64,000 bases of DNA from Ahaetulla prasina (GCF_028640845.1 NC_080546.1:53889409-53953408), one strand, 5' to 3'; shown: positions 1-13,516, counted from the stretch's first letter. Numbers and translations: made by a program. Notes: generated by a model not told the origin, from the sequence alone.

Positions 1-412
1 ATTCAGACCCCCTTCACTTTTGTTAATTTTGTAATGCTGCAGCCTGATTCTACATTTGTTAACATTCATTTTTCCTTTGTAATTTTATGGATTTTTGCGT
101 TGACTGAAAAAAATCATTCATTTTTCCTTTGTAATTTTATGGATTTTTTTGCGTTGACTGAAAAAAAATCAGCATTTTTCCACGATACTTTACTTTTTAT
201 ATAAATCCAAAACATTTATTTCAGATGTCACACCAAATCATTGATCAGAAAGTTTAACTATTTATGATTTGGTGAACTAGAAATTCAGGTTCATAAATCA
301 GATTTTGACAGACATTTGCAGGATGTAATTGATAATAGATAATAATCCTTTACAGGAAAAGGACTGCATTTGGTATATAATCACATAGATGCAGTAAATA
401 TAGCTACACAGT
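1..412. other. AT-rich sequence, no gene seen
   Basis: No open reading frame with a recognisable domain is present. A short AT-rich segment around 85-125 is repeated almost exactly at 118-165, as a local tandem duplication of about 50 bp. Nothing else can be supported. Confidence 0.5.
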
Positions 413-420
413 CATATATA

Positions 421-552
421 CTAGGAGAGTCCAAACTTGGCAACTTTAAGACTTGTGAACTTCAACTTCCAGAATTCCCCAGCCAGGAAAATAGCTGGGG
501 AATCCTGGGAGTTGCAGTCCACAGGTCTTAATGTTGCCAAGGTAGATACCCG
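421..552. mobile_element. Diverged hAT-type palindromic MITE
   Basis: The two halves are inverted copies: a left arm reading towards CAACTTTAAGACTTGTG and a right arm containing its reverse complement, meeting near 476-500 around CCCCAGCC and GGCTGGGG-like sequence. The same palindrome occurs at 41534-41668, where the ends are intact. Here the CAGGGGTCTCC ends are eroded. Flanks share ATATATA (414-420 and 553-559), a possible remnant of an 8-bp duplication. It is non-coding and would have depended on a transposase elsewhere. Confidence 0.7.
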
Positions 553-559
553 ATATATA

Positions 560-955
560 CATATAGGCACACAAATCTTCCCACTCACATTAAATTAAAT
601 TGAGTTATCTCTTAAAGTTGTTCAACTTTTAACTCAGTTGATGTTTCTATCTTTTCCAACTTTAAATTAATTTGTTCCTTGATTACTTTGAAAGAAGTAA
701 GTTTCAATACTATATTTCAAATTTATTTTTACTGCCTGAATGATAATGAAATTCTTCATGACATCTGCCGTTGGCCATCCTGGAATCTAGAGTTACAGCC
801 CAGGAATGTGACACATCTTGGTGATGATAATGAGGAAAAAACAAACAAAACAACAACAAAAAAGCTTACTGGCAGGTGGGAGATTGGAGGATTCTATGAG
901 TGGTCTGTATGCTACATATATATTCCAATTGGAACTGATGTCAGAATTGATAAAA
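560..955. other. No gene seen
   Basis: A 93-codon frame at 679-960 has no recognisable domain and no support as a gene. The right edge adjoins the end of the CR1-like LINE. Confidence 0.45.
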
Positions 956-2100
956 TATAATTAGGTCTATTTCTTTGTTCACTGTTAGTAAGAATTAGGT
1001 CCAGTATAGCTGTCTCTCTAATTTCCTACTTTACCTTTTGGATAACTAAGTTGTCAACTAGGTTGGTCAGGAACCTGTTGGATCTCCCCCTTGATGTAAA
1101 GTTTGTCTGCCACTTGATGTTAGGGTAGTTAAAGTCCCCCATTATTACTGTGGTGTATTTTCTACACCAATCCAGTACTCTATTTGCATGTAAAACATAT
1201 TCTGCTAGGATTTTAATGCTCTTATTGTAAATATAGATACTCATATATCGCAATCCACCAAATAATGAAAATAAGAGATACAAAAAGATGCATTTTAGTT
1301 ATTTGATATGATTTCTATCTTACATAATCAAATGACTCTTGGAAGTTTTGAAAATTTTGAAACATCCATGTACAGGAAAGCAAATTTTTGTTAATGTAAC
1401 TTTAGAGTAAAGTAGAATTAGTTCATCTGGGCATGTTTTCTGTCTGGGTTACATCATTAATCTTGTAAATCTCAAAGTACATTTTCCCCTCATACCCTTG
1501 CAATTCAAGAAACTAGAAAGGGTCCCTTCAGAGATGTTAGCTATATCCATTTCTTCTGTGGGCTAAGTTGACTTTTATCTAACCATTCCCCAGGCTATGG
1601 CTCTTTTCCTACATACCATTATCTTTTCACCTGCTGCTCATAATAGCCAGGCTGGACAGAGATTCTCAGTTTCCGTAGAATCTTTTAATTCTAGTTTAGT
1701 TTTAGTATTTTCTACATGTAACTGGTTAGCAAAAAGTTCATCTCTTTCTTCTGCTTGGTTGGGTGGCCTGTAGCATACACCTATGGCAATGTCATACTTT
1801 TTTCCTCTTATATTGACCCGTATGCATTCTAGGAGGTTTTCATTCTTGATTTTGTGCATTTCTGTAGAGATGTAGTGATCTTTTACATATAATGCGATTC
1901 CTCCTCTTCTTTTGTTAGGTCTATTTCTTTTGAACAATTTGTATCCTTCCACCAATACATTCCAGTCATGAGCTTCATCCCACCAAGTTTCATTAATGGC
2001 AACTATATCATACCTGCCCTCGTGTACTAGTACTTCAAGTTCACCCTGTTTGTTCCCCAAACTTTGAGCATTTGAATCTTGTATGGCAGACCCTGAGTAT
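956..2100 (-). pseudogene. CR1-like ORF2, APE endonuclease domain fragment
   Basis: The frame at 2060-1638 reads MGNKQGELEVL, then AINETWWDEAHDW, GGIALYVKDHY and GVCYRPPNQ. These are successive blocks of the apurinic-like endonuclease (exonuclease-endonuclease-phosphatase fold) at the start of CR1 ORF2; the E in INETWW is the metal-binding glutamate. A second piece at 1283-1026 carries MGDFNYPNIKW (the GDFN block) and continues to about 960 as ILDLILTNSEQ. The His-containing C-terminal block (SDH) and the reverse transcriptase are absent. About 350 bp between the pieces is unaligned. Confidence 0.75.
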
Positions 2101-2240
2101 GAGTCCTATATCTCCTACTTTATTTCAGAGTTTTTCTTCCTCCTTATCACTTCCTACCTCATTGTTTGGTTGTTTGGTTGTTTGGGGTTTATGCTGGGGA
2201 TTAGGTCCTAAAGATCCTAAGGATTGGTCAGCCTCTCCCC

Positions 2241-3470
2241 TCAATTTGAGTTTAAAGCCCTTCTGATAAATTGAGCCAGTAATTTTCCAAATAAATTATT
2301 CCCAGTTCTTGCGAAGTGCAATCTATCCCTTGCCAAAAGCCCTTCATGTAGACAATGCAGACCATAGTCTAGGAATCTGAAGTTCTCTTGACAGCACCAA
2401 CTCTTAAGCCAATGGTTTATTTCTAAAATCCTTTGTTTCCTCATTGGATGTCGACCTTTTGTTGGAAGTACAGATTAAAACACCACATGTATTTTAGTCT
2501 GCTCCTTAACTTTCATGCCTAGCTACTCAACATTGTTTTCAAGTTCATTGTCAGGTTGTTCACCCTTATGTGAAGGAGAAAAAAGGGGTAGTAATCTGTG
2601 GGCTTGATTATTTTAGTAAGGTTCTCAACCACATCTTTGATTTTTGTTCCAGGGAGACAACATACCTGCCTAGATTGAATGTCTGGCCTATAGATGGCTA
2701 GTTCTGTTCCCCTGAGATTGCATCTCCTATCACCAATACTTGTCTTTTTTTACCTAGGGAAGTCTGGGCTACTTTTCTTCTTTTCACAGGAACATTTGAT
2801 GATGCCACTTTTTTACGTGTCTCTATGCTTTCTTGCAAGGGGATGCTGTGAAACTGATTGCTCAGTTCCAAAGGAGCTGCATTGGAATGAACTGGACTAG
2901 AAAGCAGGATAATTGTTCTTGGTTGCTGTTTGCTTCTGTGAGTGACATGTTTCCATCCATCTTCCTCTAAAGGTTCATATACAGCAGGGGTATCAAACTG
3001 GATTTCTTCAAGGGCCAGATCAGCATTATGGTTGTCCTCCTTGGGCTGGCCAGGGGAAGATGGAATAGATGTGTCCTGTGGCACCCTGCTGGTCAAAACT
3101 GGCAGAGTGCTGCAGGAGGCTGTCCAGGCCAAAAATGGGGCATGGGGGTTGCACGCAGCCCCCCAGCCCCCATTTTTGCTAGCAGAAGCACCACAGGCCA
3201 GTCCTTTTCTATTTCCAGGCTGCCCTGTGGGCAGATCTAAGCACCCTGTGGGCCAGATGCAGCCCATGGGCCTTGAGTTTGACATTCCTGATATAGAGAT
3301 TAATTTCTTTTAGAAATTGTTTGTTCCTTATTATATTCAATTTGGATGTAGTTTTCTTATTTAGGTTGGAGTTAATCATTTTGTAGGTTGAATTTCAGAG
3401 TGGATAGAGTTGCCTCTAGACTCTATTTGTTCTTCCAGTAATTCATTTAGTTTACACTTGTTCATGTATA
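2241..3470 (-). pseudogene. CR1-like ORF1 with SGNH-esterase remnant
   Basis: The 5' part (3470-3300) is rich in Glu, Asn and Gln and interrupted by stops. After the inserted hAT element, the frame at 2984-2698 ends with KKRQVLVIGD, the N-terminal block of the SGNH-hydrolase domain found in CR1 and L2 ORF1 proteins; the usual Ser after IGD is replaced by Ala. The C-terminal block at 2444-2241 contains ARDRLHFARTG, corresponding to the Asp-x-x-His block of the esterase. Stops lie between the blocks. In CR1 elements ORF1p is a nucleic-acid-binding partner of the ORF2 polymerase; this copy cannot encode it. Confidence 0.7.
2985..3290. mobile_element. Non-autonomous hAT element inside CR1 ORF1
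   Basis: The element runs from CAGGGGTATCAAACT to its imperfect inverted complement GAGTTTGACATTCCTG. The flanks are ATATACAG (2977-2984) and ATATAGAG (3291-3298), an 8-bp target duplication with one mismatch. The interior is GC-rich relative to the surroundings and has no transposase. CAGGG-type ends with 8-bp duplications are typical of the hAT superfamily. Open frames across it (both strands, 2942-3313) are incidental. Confidence 0.85.
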
Positions 3471-6400
3471 ATCGGGTCTTCTATGGGCATAAGCACATAC
3501 ATGAAATATATTTTAGAAATCACAACAGTGTCAGTCTCTTTTTCATTACTATGTTTCTATTTACTAGTTTGTTTAAGGATTAAGTATTTTAATAGTTTAT
3601 AAATGTTCAAAATGTAAAAGATTTAATCACAGATTTAGAAAAAAATTCAAATTTAAAAATTTAAAATTCTAAACGTTCATTAACAAATTAAAAATTTTCA
3701 GTGTTGAGTAGGGCTTAAATGCAAGAGATTGCTCTCTAGGTATAGTTTGAAATCTTCTCTAGGTATAGTTTGTAATCTACAGATGTATAATAAATGGCAG
3801 ATGAATATATAAAATTACAGATGAATAAAAGATGAAAAAAAATCTCAGCTAAAAGAAAAAAAGATATTTCAGCTGAAAATAAAAATGTGATATCAGCTTG
3901 TAGTTATTGTAAAGGTATGTAGCAATGTGTACCTTGGTTTTAAAACAAAAAAAGAATTTTGCAGTTTATGTTGAAAACTTAAAAGAGTACAGTTGTGCTT
4001 CATCAACATAACAAAGGATAGGGCTGCTTAACAAAGACAAAGGCTGCTTTCTTCCCAGCAAGGAAGGGAATGCTGAACAGAAATCTGATATTTGCTGAAT
4101 GGGGGTCACACCTCTTTTTGCAGGAAATCTCAGCCTGCTTTTTGAAGATACTATATGGTTTGCTTTTAGCTCTCTATTCCTTGCCTTAAATTTATCCCTA
4201 TCGTCCCTGTCTTCAATTGCTCCATACTTATCCCTTTCCTCTATGCCTTCCTCTGCTCCTCACCGGCTGTTCTGTGCTCCGCCAGTCTTACTAGCTGCCC
4301 CACCCGTTGCTCCTCTGGGAGCTCTGTTCTGTGCTCAGCTGGTCTACCTCTGTGCGGCCTCCAGCCATTGCTCCTTCACTGCCACCCTGCTGAATGCGAG
4401 TGCTTCATACCCCTTATCACTACAGTGTGCCCTGAATTTTGGCATGTACCCATGCTCAATTGGATTCACTTTTTATCTTCTTCACTGGCCCCCCAGGTGT
4501 CATTTCTTGTGCTTCTTTTCCCCAAAGGGCTTCTGTGAACCAAACCCAGAAAGAGGGTCTGGTCAGGGGCATCTGTTCAGCATCTGATTTGCTTCCTGTT
4601 GTCAGATGTTCATTACTCAATACATAGAATTGTCTGCTATAGGGCTAGGAATTTTCCCAAGAACCCTTTGGAAACTAGTTGAATCCATTAGGTGTCCTTT
4701 TAAATTTTTATTATTTATTCACACACTAAGTTTGAAACTAGAAATAAGCAGTCTTTTAGATAATGTAATATTCCAACTCCCATTAGCTTTAAACAAAATG
4801 ACATTAGTAAGACACCGTTACAGCTGCAATCAAGGATTACTTCCATCCATTAAAAAAAAAAATTATAGGACCTTGTGCATTATTTTTATTAGTATGAGAT
4901 TGCAAATAAATAAATAAGTTTAAAAGTGCTTTTCTCCTCAAGTCACAATGAGAAAGGAGTACAATGGTGTAACTGGTACAGTTAGATAATTTAAAAGAGA
5001 AAGGTAAAGATTACAACTATATTTTTAATAATAAGGGCAAGAAGTGTGTATACAATAATTTAACCCATGTATAATTCTTGGAGGAAATATGGAAATGGGA
5101 TTTGATACTGAATCTATAATAGTAGTGAATTGAATAGACATCTGATTATTGTAGCAAGAACAAAGGAGAATAGTTCTTAATAGGAGCGCTGATGACTGTG
5201 GGTAGGAATATCAAACTTTAATTATCTATAAAGAACAGGGTTGGTAAAGAATTACATGAGAAGCAGCCATTAATAAAAGGTTTAAAAGATTAAACTCATA
5301 TAATTTGTAAAGGCAGACTGTTGTAAATATGTAAAGTATGTTTAATAATAAAAAGACAGCTACAACACTTTGAATTTAAGATATAGTTCATCTTATTTGA
5401 ATTTATAATGAGCTCTATAGGATACTTTTTTGCACAGGTGTATCACTTTTGAATTGTACTTTAGTGTCTGCTATGAAATGGAAAATGTTCACACCTGTAG
5501 GCATATCTTATTGGAAGATGTTATCGATGAGGTATCAAAGATATTTATGATAACCAGTGTAAATATTATAGCACAGTGAAGCCTGAGTAATAAGGAAGAA
5601 ATGGCTAGAGTGTTGTTCATACAATATATAGGTATCCCCACAATCAGTGTAATCAAGCTGATACTCTTCATAACATTACTAAACATTATTTCCCTTAATT
5701 TTTAGACAGAAAATTGTGTTCCAGAGTAGGAAAGCTTCTGGAAATAATGCAGATATAAATGGATTTTAAATATATTTATGGTGTTTACCTGTATACTAAA
5801 CTTCTTATTTCTAGCAACCATTGAACAAATGGTTAGATCATACTTTTGGTTTTAAAATTATACCTTCAATGGCTTAGTTGTTTATACACATTCAATGTGA
5901 AAGCAAACAAAGCAAGCCAAAGTTGCTTTTGGCATTATGCATGAACTTTCTTTTTTAAAAAATAAATCCCTAAATTTTATAATGTTCCACTGCTATCAAT
6001 AGGTTGCAATTGCCCAAACTAAAATATATCATGTATGAAAAAATTGTTTATATCTAAGTAGCCCATCCTAATTTTATGTCTTTTTCTTTCTCATTTTTTT
6101 TATTATCAGGTATTTAATATTATTTGAAGAGGTTCACTATTTCAGCAAAAATCCATCTCTCTCTGAAACATAGAACTACGTGATTCTGCTCTGAAAGTAG
6201 GTTTAAATGTATTCTTACTTGCTTTGTTGTGCTGCTCAAAGTTATGGATACAATACATCCAGATTCTCTTTGTATCTGAAAACTCTGGATAGTTTTCAAG
6301 CACCAACAAATATAATTCATTTTGATTATATATTTAGGGAAAGATGGATAGTAGTCCTTCAGAGCTTGAATATAAATTGTTTGCAAGAATGAACATTTTT

Positions 6401-9400
6401 TATGTGAAAAAATGGTGAGTGATTAAACCAGAATATGAAATACTTCAGTTTCAGTTTAAACAACACTGAAACATGGATTTTCATGGGGAAAAATATTTAC
6501 ACTGTTTCAAAAAGAGAATAGCAGTAGATCAAATAAAGTATAGGCTGACTATATCCTACTGCAGCTTATCAATGTATTTTATTTTATGTTATTACTGATT
6601 CTGATTAGGTACAAGATTTTCTAAATAGAACTATTCAGAATCTCTGCTGTGTTTTTTTTTTAAGAACATCAAAGTAAACTGGGGTTAGAAATAAGGAAAT
6701 GTCTGTGAATTAAAACAGGGTTCTATGAGTGAACATAGAGTAAATATAAAGTTCATTTAAATCCAGGGTGATATTAATTTACCATCATTTTATTGCTACT
6801 GCTAAACAACGGGAAGTCAGATTTTTTTTGCTCATCCATTGCAAATATAGTTAGAGACCAATGTACCATTTGCCCTCATCTGATCTAAAGCAACGGGTTC
6901 CAAATAGAGTTTTGTTCAGCCTACTTATCCAATCCAGCTCAGAGGAAATTAATTGTCTCATGAGCAGTGGAAACCTATGTGAAGCTTGTGTTCCCTACTG
7001 TCATTTCCCTACAGCCAGACTAGTCACATTTCGATTGCTTTAAGGGTAAAGAACATCACTTAAGTTCCTTATACATAGTAATATCTATTAGAATTAACTG
7101 TATCCATTGTACTGTAAATGTGGTTGCATTTAAGTATGGGTGAAAAAAAAATCAATCTCTTTGCAACTGTACAAATGGAAAATAAGTACATTACAATCTC
7201 AGCATGAATGCAAATGACTTCTCACTTTACGAGTAATCAGTTCACTAATAAAACTGTTAATTTTATTAATGATAATTCTACTAAGAGCATCTGTAGTCTT
7301 CTGAAGACTGAGGGAAAATGCTCCTTCAAATATACACTTGTATGAAAATAGCTTCCTATGTATTTATTTGGGTTTAATATGTCTGTGCATCAGCAACATT
7401 TAGGTGAAAAGAAAAAAAGAGCACGAAGTTAAGCTGGAGGTAGCATGGTTCCCAGGGGAATTGACAGAAAGAGAATAGCAAAATGAGCTGGTAGAACAGG
7501 AAGATGAAAATAGGGAAGGATTAAAGTGACACCAAGATGTTTTGTAAAAATCAGTGAAATGGAATGAGGAAAAAATGGAATATGGGGAAAAATAATATAT
7601 AATATGACAACATAATAAAATTCCAGAACCCTGTTTTCTTAGGGAAAATGCCCAAAGCTATAAAACCATGCAAAAATGAAAGAATATCTAGGTCATAAAA
7701 TGCTGAAGTTATATTTGAAATGTCTAAGTGGAAGCAAATGGTAAGTTAGCAAGGCATACTGCTGTGTCCAAATGGCCTCTTATCAGCTGGTGATCTATGT
7801 CCATCCTTAACACAAATTTCTGGGCTTTGAAATTCAGCATGAGTATCTGGAATTTATTATATGGGAAAAAAATCACCCTGGGTGTACCTATCGTTTTCCA
7901 AGAAAACTACCTGCCTATCTAAAATGAAATTCAAATGGGAAGTAGTTGTATATCAATGGATGCACATCTAGGCAGAGGAGAGACCTAGTGCAAATATCCA
8001 CAGCTTCCTTACCTTAGTACAAAGATTCCAGTTCACCAATTCTCAAGCACATGAATGCATGCCCCTCTATATCTCCTCTTGCAGCTAAGATAGAGTTTAA
8101 GGCGTTCTACTCTAGAAGTGTTGTTTTCCCTAAATATCCTGCCTCAACATGCTATGTGCAGGTAATATAAGGCACATTGACGTGCATCTGGACAGTGGCC
8201 TAGGTGGCATGCTTAGTGCTGGCAATCTTGGGGTTCCCATTGGTGGATGTTCACAATGTCAGGAAAAAAATGTCTGGAAAAGTCCAATATAGGAAACCCA
8301 AGAGACTCTAAACATCCCATCTCTTTCTGATTGAAAGGAGTTTGAAATAAATAATACTCAGCCATCTTAATATCAGTTAAATATTGGTCATTTTGGATAT
8401 TTAGGATTAGGCTACCTCACATATAATAATCTTCCTCAACAATCCATGAAGTCTGTTATGTTTCATGACTAGAACCCGTTTAAGGAAAAAAAAAAGGAAT
8501 AAGACAGCATTTGCTTTGTTAGAGCATATACTGTACTACATAAACTTGTGAAGAAACATTTTATCTTTCTTTTTTTTTGGCAATGTATTAGTTTTCTGAG
8601 AATGATCTAGTTTGGCTACTACATAATGTTATTCTATAGTGAAATAATTGGCTATCTTGGTTATAGAGGCTCTGAAAAGGTAATTTCAAGGTTCTGCTTT
8701 AAACATGATATTTTTAAATTAGTGAATTAGATTGGTAATTAGAATATTTTAAAATAAGAAAAGACAGCTAGACAGCCATTTGGGAAATGTTAAATAAGTA
8801 GAAGGAGTGTATTTTAAAGCTGAAGAGAACAAAACTTAGGCACAAGGAAGCCTTTGAATTTGAAAGAACACAGCTAAAAAACCTCTAGAACTGGTATCTG
8901 AGTTATAAGCAAGCTGTGCTATAAGATGATGTTGAAATTTCATGTAGAGCCTATTTAGGAAAGCTAGAAAGAAGAAATTTGATCAAACTGAAAGACTGAA
9001 TTAACCTGAAACCAGAGGAAACAGAAAGACTAAAGAAGAAATTGTTCTGGGTGTATATTACCTCTTCCAATTTTAATCTCACAATGATCCTGTGATTTAG
9101 ATTATATTCTGAGATAATTAATTCAATCAATCAAGAGCAGTTTCACATCATCCCCTTCAAACACCAAGAAGCAATTTAAAGGTAATATGTGATTGCCTTT
9201 ACTTCTAATATACAAAAGACTGATAACGAAAAGGAAAATAATCACCCCAGTTGAAGGTCCTGCAGCAACAAAAATTCTGTCACAAAAACTGAGCACGGAT
9301 GAAATGAACTCACAGCATCTTAACTGTTGTCTCAATTTAGGAAAAGTTTAGTCACAACTATTTATCATAGGTATTTGAAGCAGAATTCAAGTGTAAAGAG

Positions 9401-10349
9401 AGATAGAAAAGGTTCTCATAATGTTCATACCTGCAGCATTACCACATATGAAAAGTGGTAGCTATAGTTAACCAGGAGCGAAAGAAATGACAGATGAAGA
9501 TGTTATAGCTTCTGGGATGAAAGCGGAAAGATGGAATTGTAATGGCTGGCAAATCAAGATGAACCCAGATAGTGGGTGTTGTTGAAGATTTGTTGTTTCC
9601 AGATATTGAAAAACTGCTGAAGTGACTATGAGAAGGTAAAATCCAAAAACTCACTGAAAGAAAAAGGGGACGGTGGTGGGACAAATCTACATAGATGGCT
9701 TTTGTGGAGAGACAGAGAGCCCTTATTCTGCCAGACAGATAAAGATACTGACACCTAAAAGAGAAAAATTCATATGGTGTAATTGCCCTTACTTGAAATA
9801 GAAAATAGGTAAATAAATAATATTCACATTTAGCCAAAACTGTACACTACACAAACAACAAGATAGATTTTATCATGAGCAGATAGTTTCAGAGAAGCTT
9901 CCTGTAGAGAAATAACGGACTTTAAACCGTAGAACTACTGCTGCTGATTGCTTTACTACTGATGTTATCTGTGCTAGGAGGCAGAACAGTGGGCTTAAAG
10001 GAATGCTACCTAGGTTCAAACTAGAGATTTGTGTTGCTCTGTTTGATGAATAAACATATAGAAAATAATATTTGTCTTGTATGCTTTGTGTTAAATCAAA
10101 TTCCCAAGAACTCACAAAAGGTTATAACACCTGGTTGCCACAGGCATTTCATGGAGTGCCTACTAAATCTGCTTTGAAAGTGCAATTATCTCAAATCACA
10201 GCAACTACTGTATGCGTTTAATTTTGACTTCAAGCATATTTCAATATTGTGGAAATAGCTGCACATACTTGCTTTCAATTTCTAGTCACAACTAAAAGTG
10301 CTACTTTGAGCTTTAAAAATCCACGTATATTATGATTTTTCCTGAAGAC
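3471..10349. other. Long AT-rich stretch without recognisable genes or repeats
   Basis: Nearly 7 kb of A/T-rich sequence with only short open frames. None shows a domain, and no splice-flanked exon of a known protein could be recognised. The longest frame (4099-4587, 162 codons, Leu/Ser/Ala-rich) starts in ordinary AT-rich DNA and resembles no family I know. The stretch may be intergenic or a large intron. Confidence 0.5.
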
Positions 10350-10364
10350 TTTTCTTTAAGTATA

Positions 10365-10721
10365 AGGTAACGGTAAAGGTTCCCCTCGCAGATACGTGCT
10401 AGTCATTGCCGACTCTAGGCGATGCTCATCTCTGTTTCAAAGCCGAAGAGCCAGCGCTGTCCGAAGACATCTCCGTGGTCATGTGGCCGGCATGACTCAA
10501 CGCCAAAGGTGCACGGAACGCTGTTACCTTCCCACCAAAGGTGGTCCCTATTTTTTCTACTTGCATTTTTACATGCTTTCGAAACTGCTAGGTTGGCAGA
10601 AGCTGGGACAAGTAATGGGAGCTCACCCCGTTACACGGCAGCACTAGGGATTCGAACCGCTGAGCTGCCGACCTTTCGATCAACAAGCTCAACATCCTAG
10701 CCCCTGAGCCACCGCATCCCC
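10365..10721 (-). mobile_element. tRNA-derived SINE with 15-bp target duplication
   Basis: Read on the reverse strand, the element begins GGGGATGCGGTGGCTCAG and contains GGTTCGAATCCC about 65 bp in. These are good A-box and B-box sequences of a tRNA-type RNA polymerase III promoter. A tRNA-unrelated body and a tail at the low-coordinate end follow. TTTTCTTTAAGTATA occurs exactly on both sides (10350-10364 and 10722-10736), showing retroposition by a LINE. The second copy of the family is at 46857-47160. Small open frames over it are not genes. Confidence 0.88.
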
Positions 10722-10736
10722 TTTTCTTTAAGTATA

Positions 10737-13516
10737 TATGCTTATACATGTTGGTTCTTAACTGTAAGCCACCTAGAGTTGTTTGGGAATTAGGTAGTCT
10801 ATCAATCAATCAATTAAACAACAACTGAGTCTGGGAGTGTTATACTATGACTTCAGAAGGTGTTCTACCGTAAGATTGCCTGTTCTCGACTTTGCTTTTG
10901 TTTCTAGATAAAAAGTGCTTATTTATTTAGCCTTTTCGATCTCAGCTGAACCCTCTTGTTATTTAGTGTTCTGTTTCTATTTTTGTTATATACACTGAAT
11001 GTCAAAGTAAAACTTTGATAATAAGTTATCATTATTATAAATCTATAATACTTTGAATTAATGAGTTCTGCAAAATTATATTCAATTGCTGTCTCTGTCA
11101 TATAATTAGGTACTTAACATGTGATAGCTTTATAATACTCACTGTAGTTTGACCTTATTTTACTATTTAGTATTCATATTTTTATGAACATTTTGCCATA
11201 TCTATGCTTATTCTCTGATCTGTATCTAATTCAAGATTTATAGCTGAGATTCAGTCAGATGTTGACAATAGTCAGCAGTGCATGAAGTACAGGTATTCGG
11301 GCAATTTCTTACATATAAGACACAAATTCATTTGTATTCAGAATTTGCCATCAGTACACAAATCTTTTGGTAGACATAGTGGAAACAAAAGCTATGATAT
11401 TGTGCTTTCTGGACACATTAGTGACAAGAAGGGCACAATAAGCAATTTCTTGAAGTTGAATGGATCTCAGATAGATATTCTATACAGAGTCATCAGGCTT
11501 AGACAAGCAAACAATGCAAATATAGTTACCATAGTTTGCTTTAAAAGTCTTAGCTGTGAGCACAGACATCATGAAATATATTGCCACCAAACAATGAGAA
11601 TGCTTTTTGTGTAGTCATTTTTAATATTTTCTCAAAATTTTGAAATAATAATAAAGTATGTAATAGGAAATTTTAATGCATTGTAGAGTGTACTCATTGA
11701 ATAAAAAAATGGCATGAATGAGATATTTGGCTTCAGTTTTGGTCTTAGATTTATTGTAGTTGTGGAAAATCTCTGCAACTTAGCTTTAGTTTAGAGTGCA
11801 CTTTACAGATAGATAGATTTAATATTACCATTACATAAATGATACATAATGGCGGTAGCTGTTCTGCAGTTCATCAGTTTTATTATTTCACATAGGTTCT
11901 GCTTTATTCCATAATTAAAATATGCAAAAATGCTACTAATGATTCTATGTTTAATGGAATCGAATAGGTCAATTTTACATTTTATAGCATTAAAAAAAAA
12001 CACGGTAAGTATTGTTTGTTGAAAATAGTAAGCAAGCACTATGCGCATCAATATATGATTGCATTTATTCTGTATCCATTGAAGGCATTCTCCGATATTG
12101 ATATACATAATTATTATACACTAATTTTACAGACCATAGCTGTTCTGCTCTGCTCTGGTATGTCCTGCATTAAGTAGTTTTGCAGCTTATGGTTTCTGCT
12201 GCCCATTGGATCTATAGCTTTCTAAGACAAAAACTGCTCAATTGTGATCCTCATTTGAATATCCCTACCTATTATTAGTTTTATGTGCAATGGAGACATT
12301 TCTATATTGTACCCTCAATATTGGACTTGCTCGTCTTCCATCATTACACTGACTCTAAACCAGTTTAACAACATTCTTTGTGGATTGGAAGATTTGGTAA
12401 CAGTTTATCAGGGATTCAATCCAAACTGGCAACTATTGAAGACTTGAAAGGAAAATTCTCTCACTGCTCTGGCGTCAAACCTCTGCACCAGAAAATCAGT
12501 TGTCAATTATTTTCATTTATGAGTTCCTTTCATTTACAGAATCAAAATGTACATATATTCAGGTAAAGCAAACAGATTTTTAAAAGTTCTCTTTTTGCAT
12601 TTTCCTAGTTTTCACAGGCTCCCTAATGTCTGCCACAGCTACTGTTACAAATGATATTATTCAGTACTGTAGTAACGAATATAACATTTGCTTAGCAAGC
12701 AAGGAGCAATTACAGGTCATAGACCCAGACCATACAAAAACACTATATAATATGTGCAATAAAAGGGCCTATGATTTTGCTGAGTCTCCATTCCTATTAG
12801 CAAAGCTTGGATTGCATAGGTACAGTTACAAAATTAGCAATAACAAGTGGTATTTCAGTATCCTAAGCTTCCACACATAAAATTCCATCTGTCCAGGAAA
12901 TGTTTGAAGAAGAAGTGTTAGTATTAATTACTTAATGTCACCATAAAAATTAAAGTAAAACATGATCCTGAGATTTAATACTTACATCCTTGCAAGGGCA
13001 AAACTTTTCTTCATAGAGGATTATTTGAAATTTATACTACAGCTTTCTGATGGCAAGCTATCAAACCACTACAGTATTAAACTCTATGAAATTTATTATT
13101 GTAAGTTTGTCAAGATACAACCCTCATTTAACATAAATGTTGGTATGACCCAATCGTACACTTGGTTGGAACTTACTGTTCGTAAATATGTTGGTAATTC
13201 TGTTTCAATAATTTTTCATTTTAGAACTATGACAGCTGTTCTTGCCCAGGGATTTCAGTGTTTCAGCTGACAATCATATTTTTTGTAACTTCTATTTGTC
13301 ATTTCCATGAATAATAATATTTGTCAGCATAAAATATATCAGATCTTAAGGATGAAAATTAATCTTTAGCTAATATTTAAATACATATTACCAAGTCTTT
13401 TTCCCCATTTTTATAAGATCTGCTCCAGATGAAAGTCAACATTAGAAACACATTTTATCCCATGAAAGAACTTAGAAAGCTGATTTCTTCCAACTTCTGG
13501 TGAGGACATGGCAAGT
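10737..13516. other. AT-rich, no gene seen
   Basis: Several short frames (for example 11282-11614, 11803-12108, 12962-13270) show no domain, and their composition matches the background. Nothing else can be supported. Confidence 0.45.

Larger units (their letters stand above)
956..3470 (-). mobile_element. CR1-like LINE fragment, ORF1 plus start of ORF2
   Basis: On the reverse strand the order is ORF1 (about 3470 to 2241) followed by the N-terminal endonuclease part of ORF2 (about 2100 to 956), the order of a CR1-clade non-LTR retrotransposon. The copy stops inside the endonuclease domain; reverse transcriptase and 3' UTR are missing. A hAT element (2985-3290) splits ORF1, and 1290-1637 is a stretch I cannot align to the expected endonuclease sequence. 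Many stops show that this is a long-dead copy. Confidence 0.8.

Noticed and set aside
2698..3285. 195-codon reverse-strand frame
   Set aside because: It runs from a hAT element into CR1 ORF1, so it is a chance fusion of two transposons.
4099..4587. 162-codon open frame rich in Leu, Ser and Ala
   Set aside because: No domain or family resemblance, and no flanking exon or promoter evidence. The length can occur by chance in a locally pyrimidine-rich stretch.
10396..10809. Overlapping frames on both strands
   Set aside because: They lie within a tRNA-derived SINE, which is non-coding; the target duplication and RNA polymerase III boxes explain the sequence.
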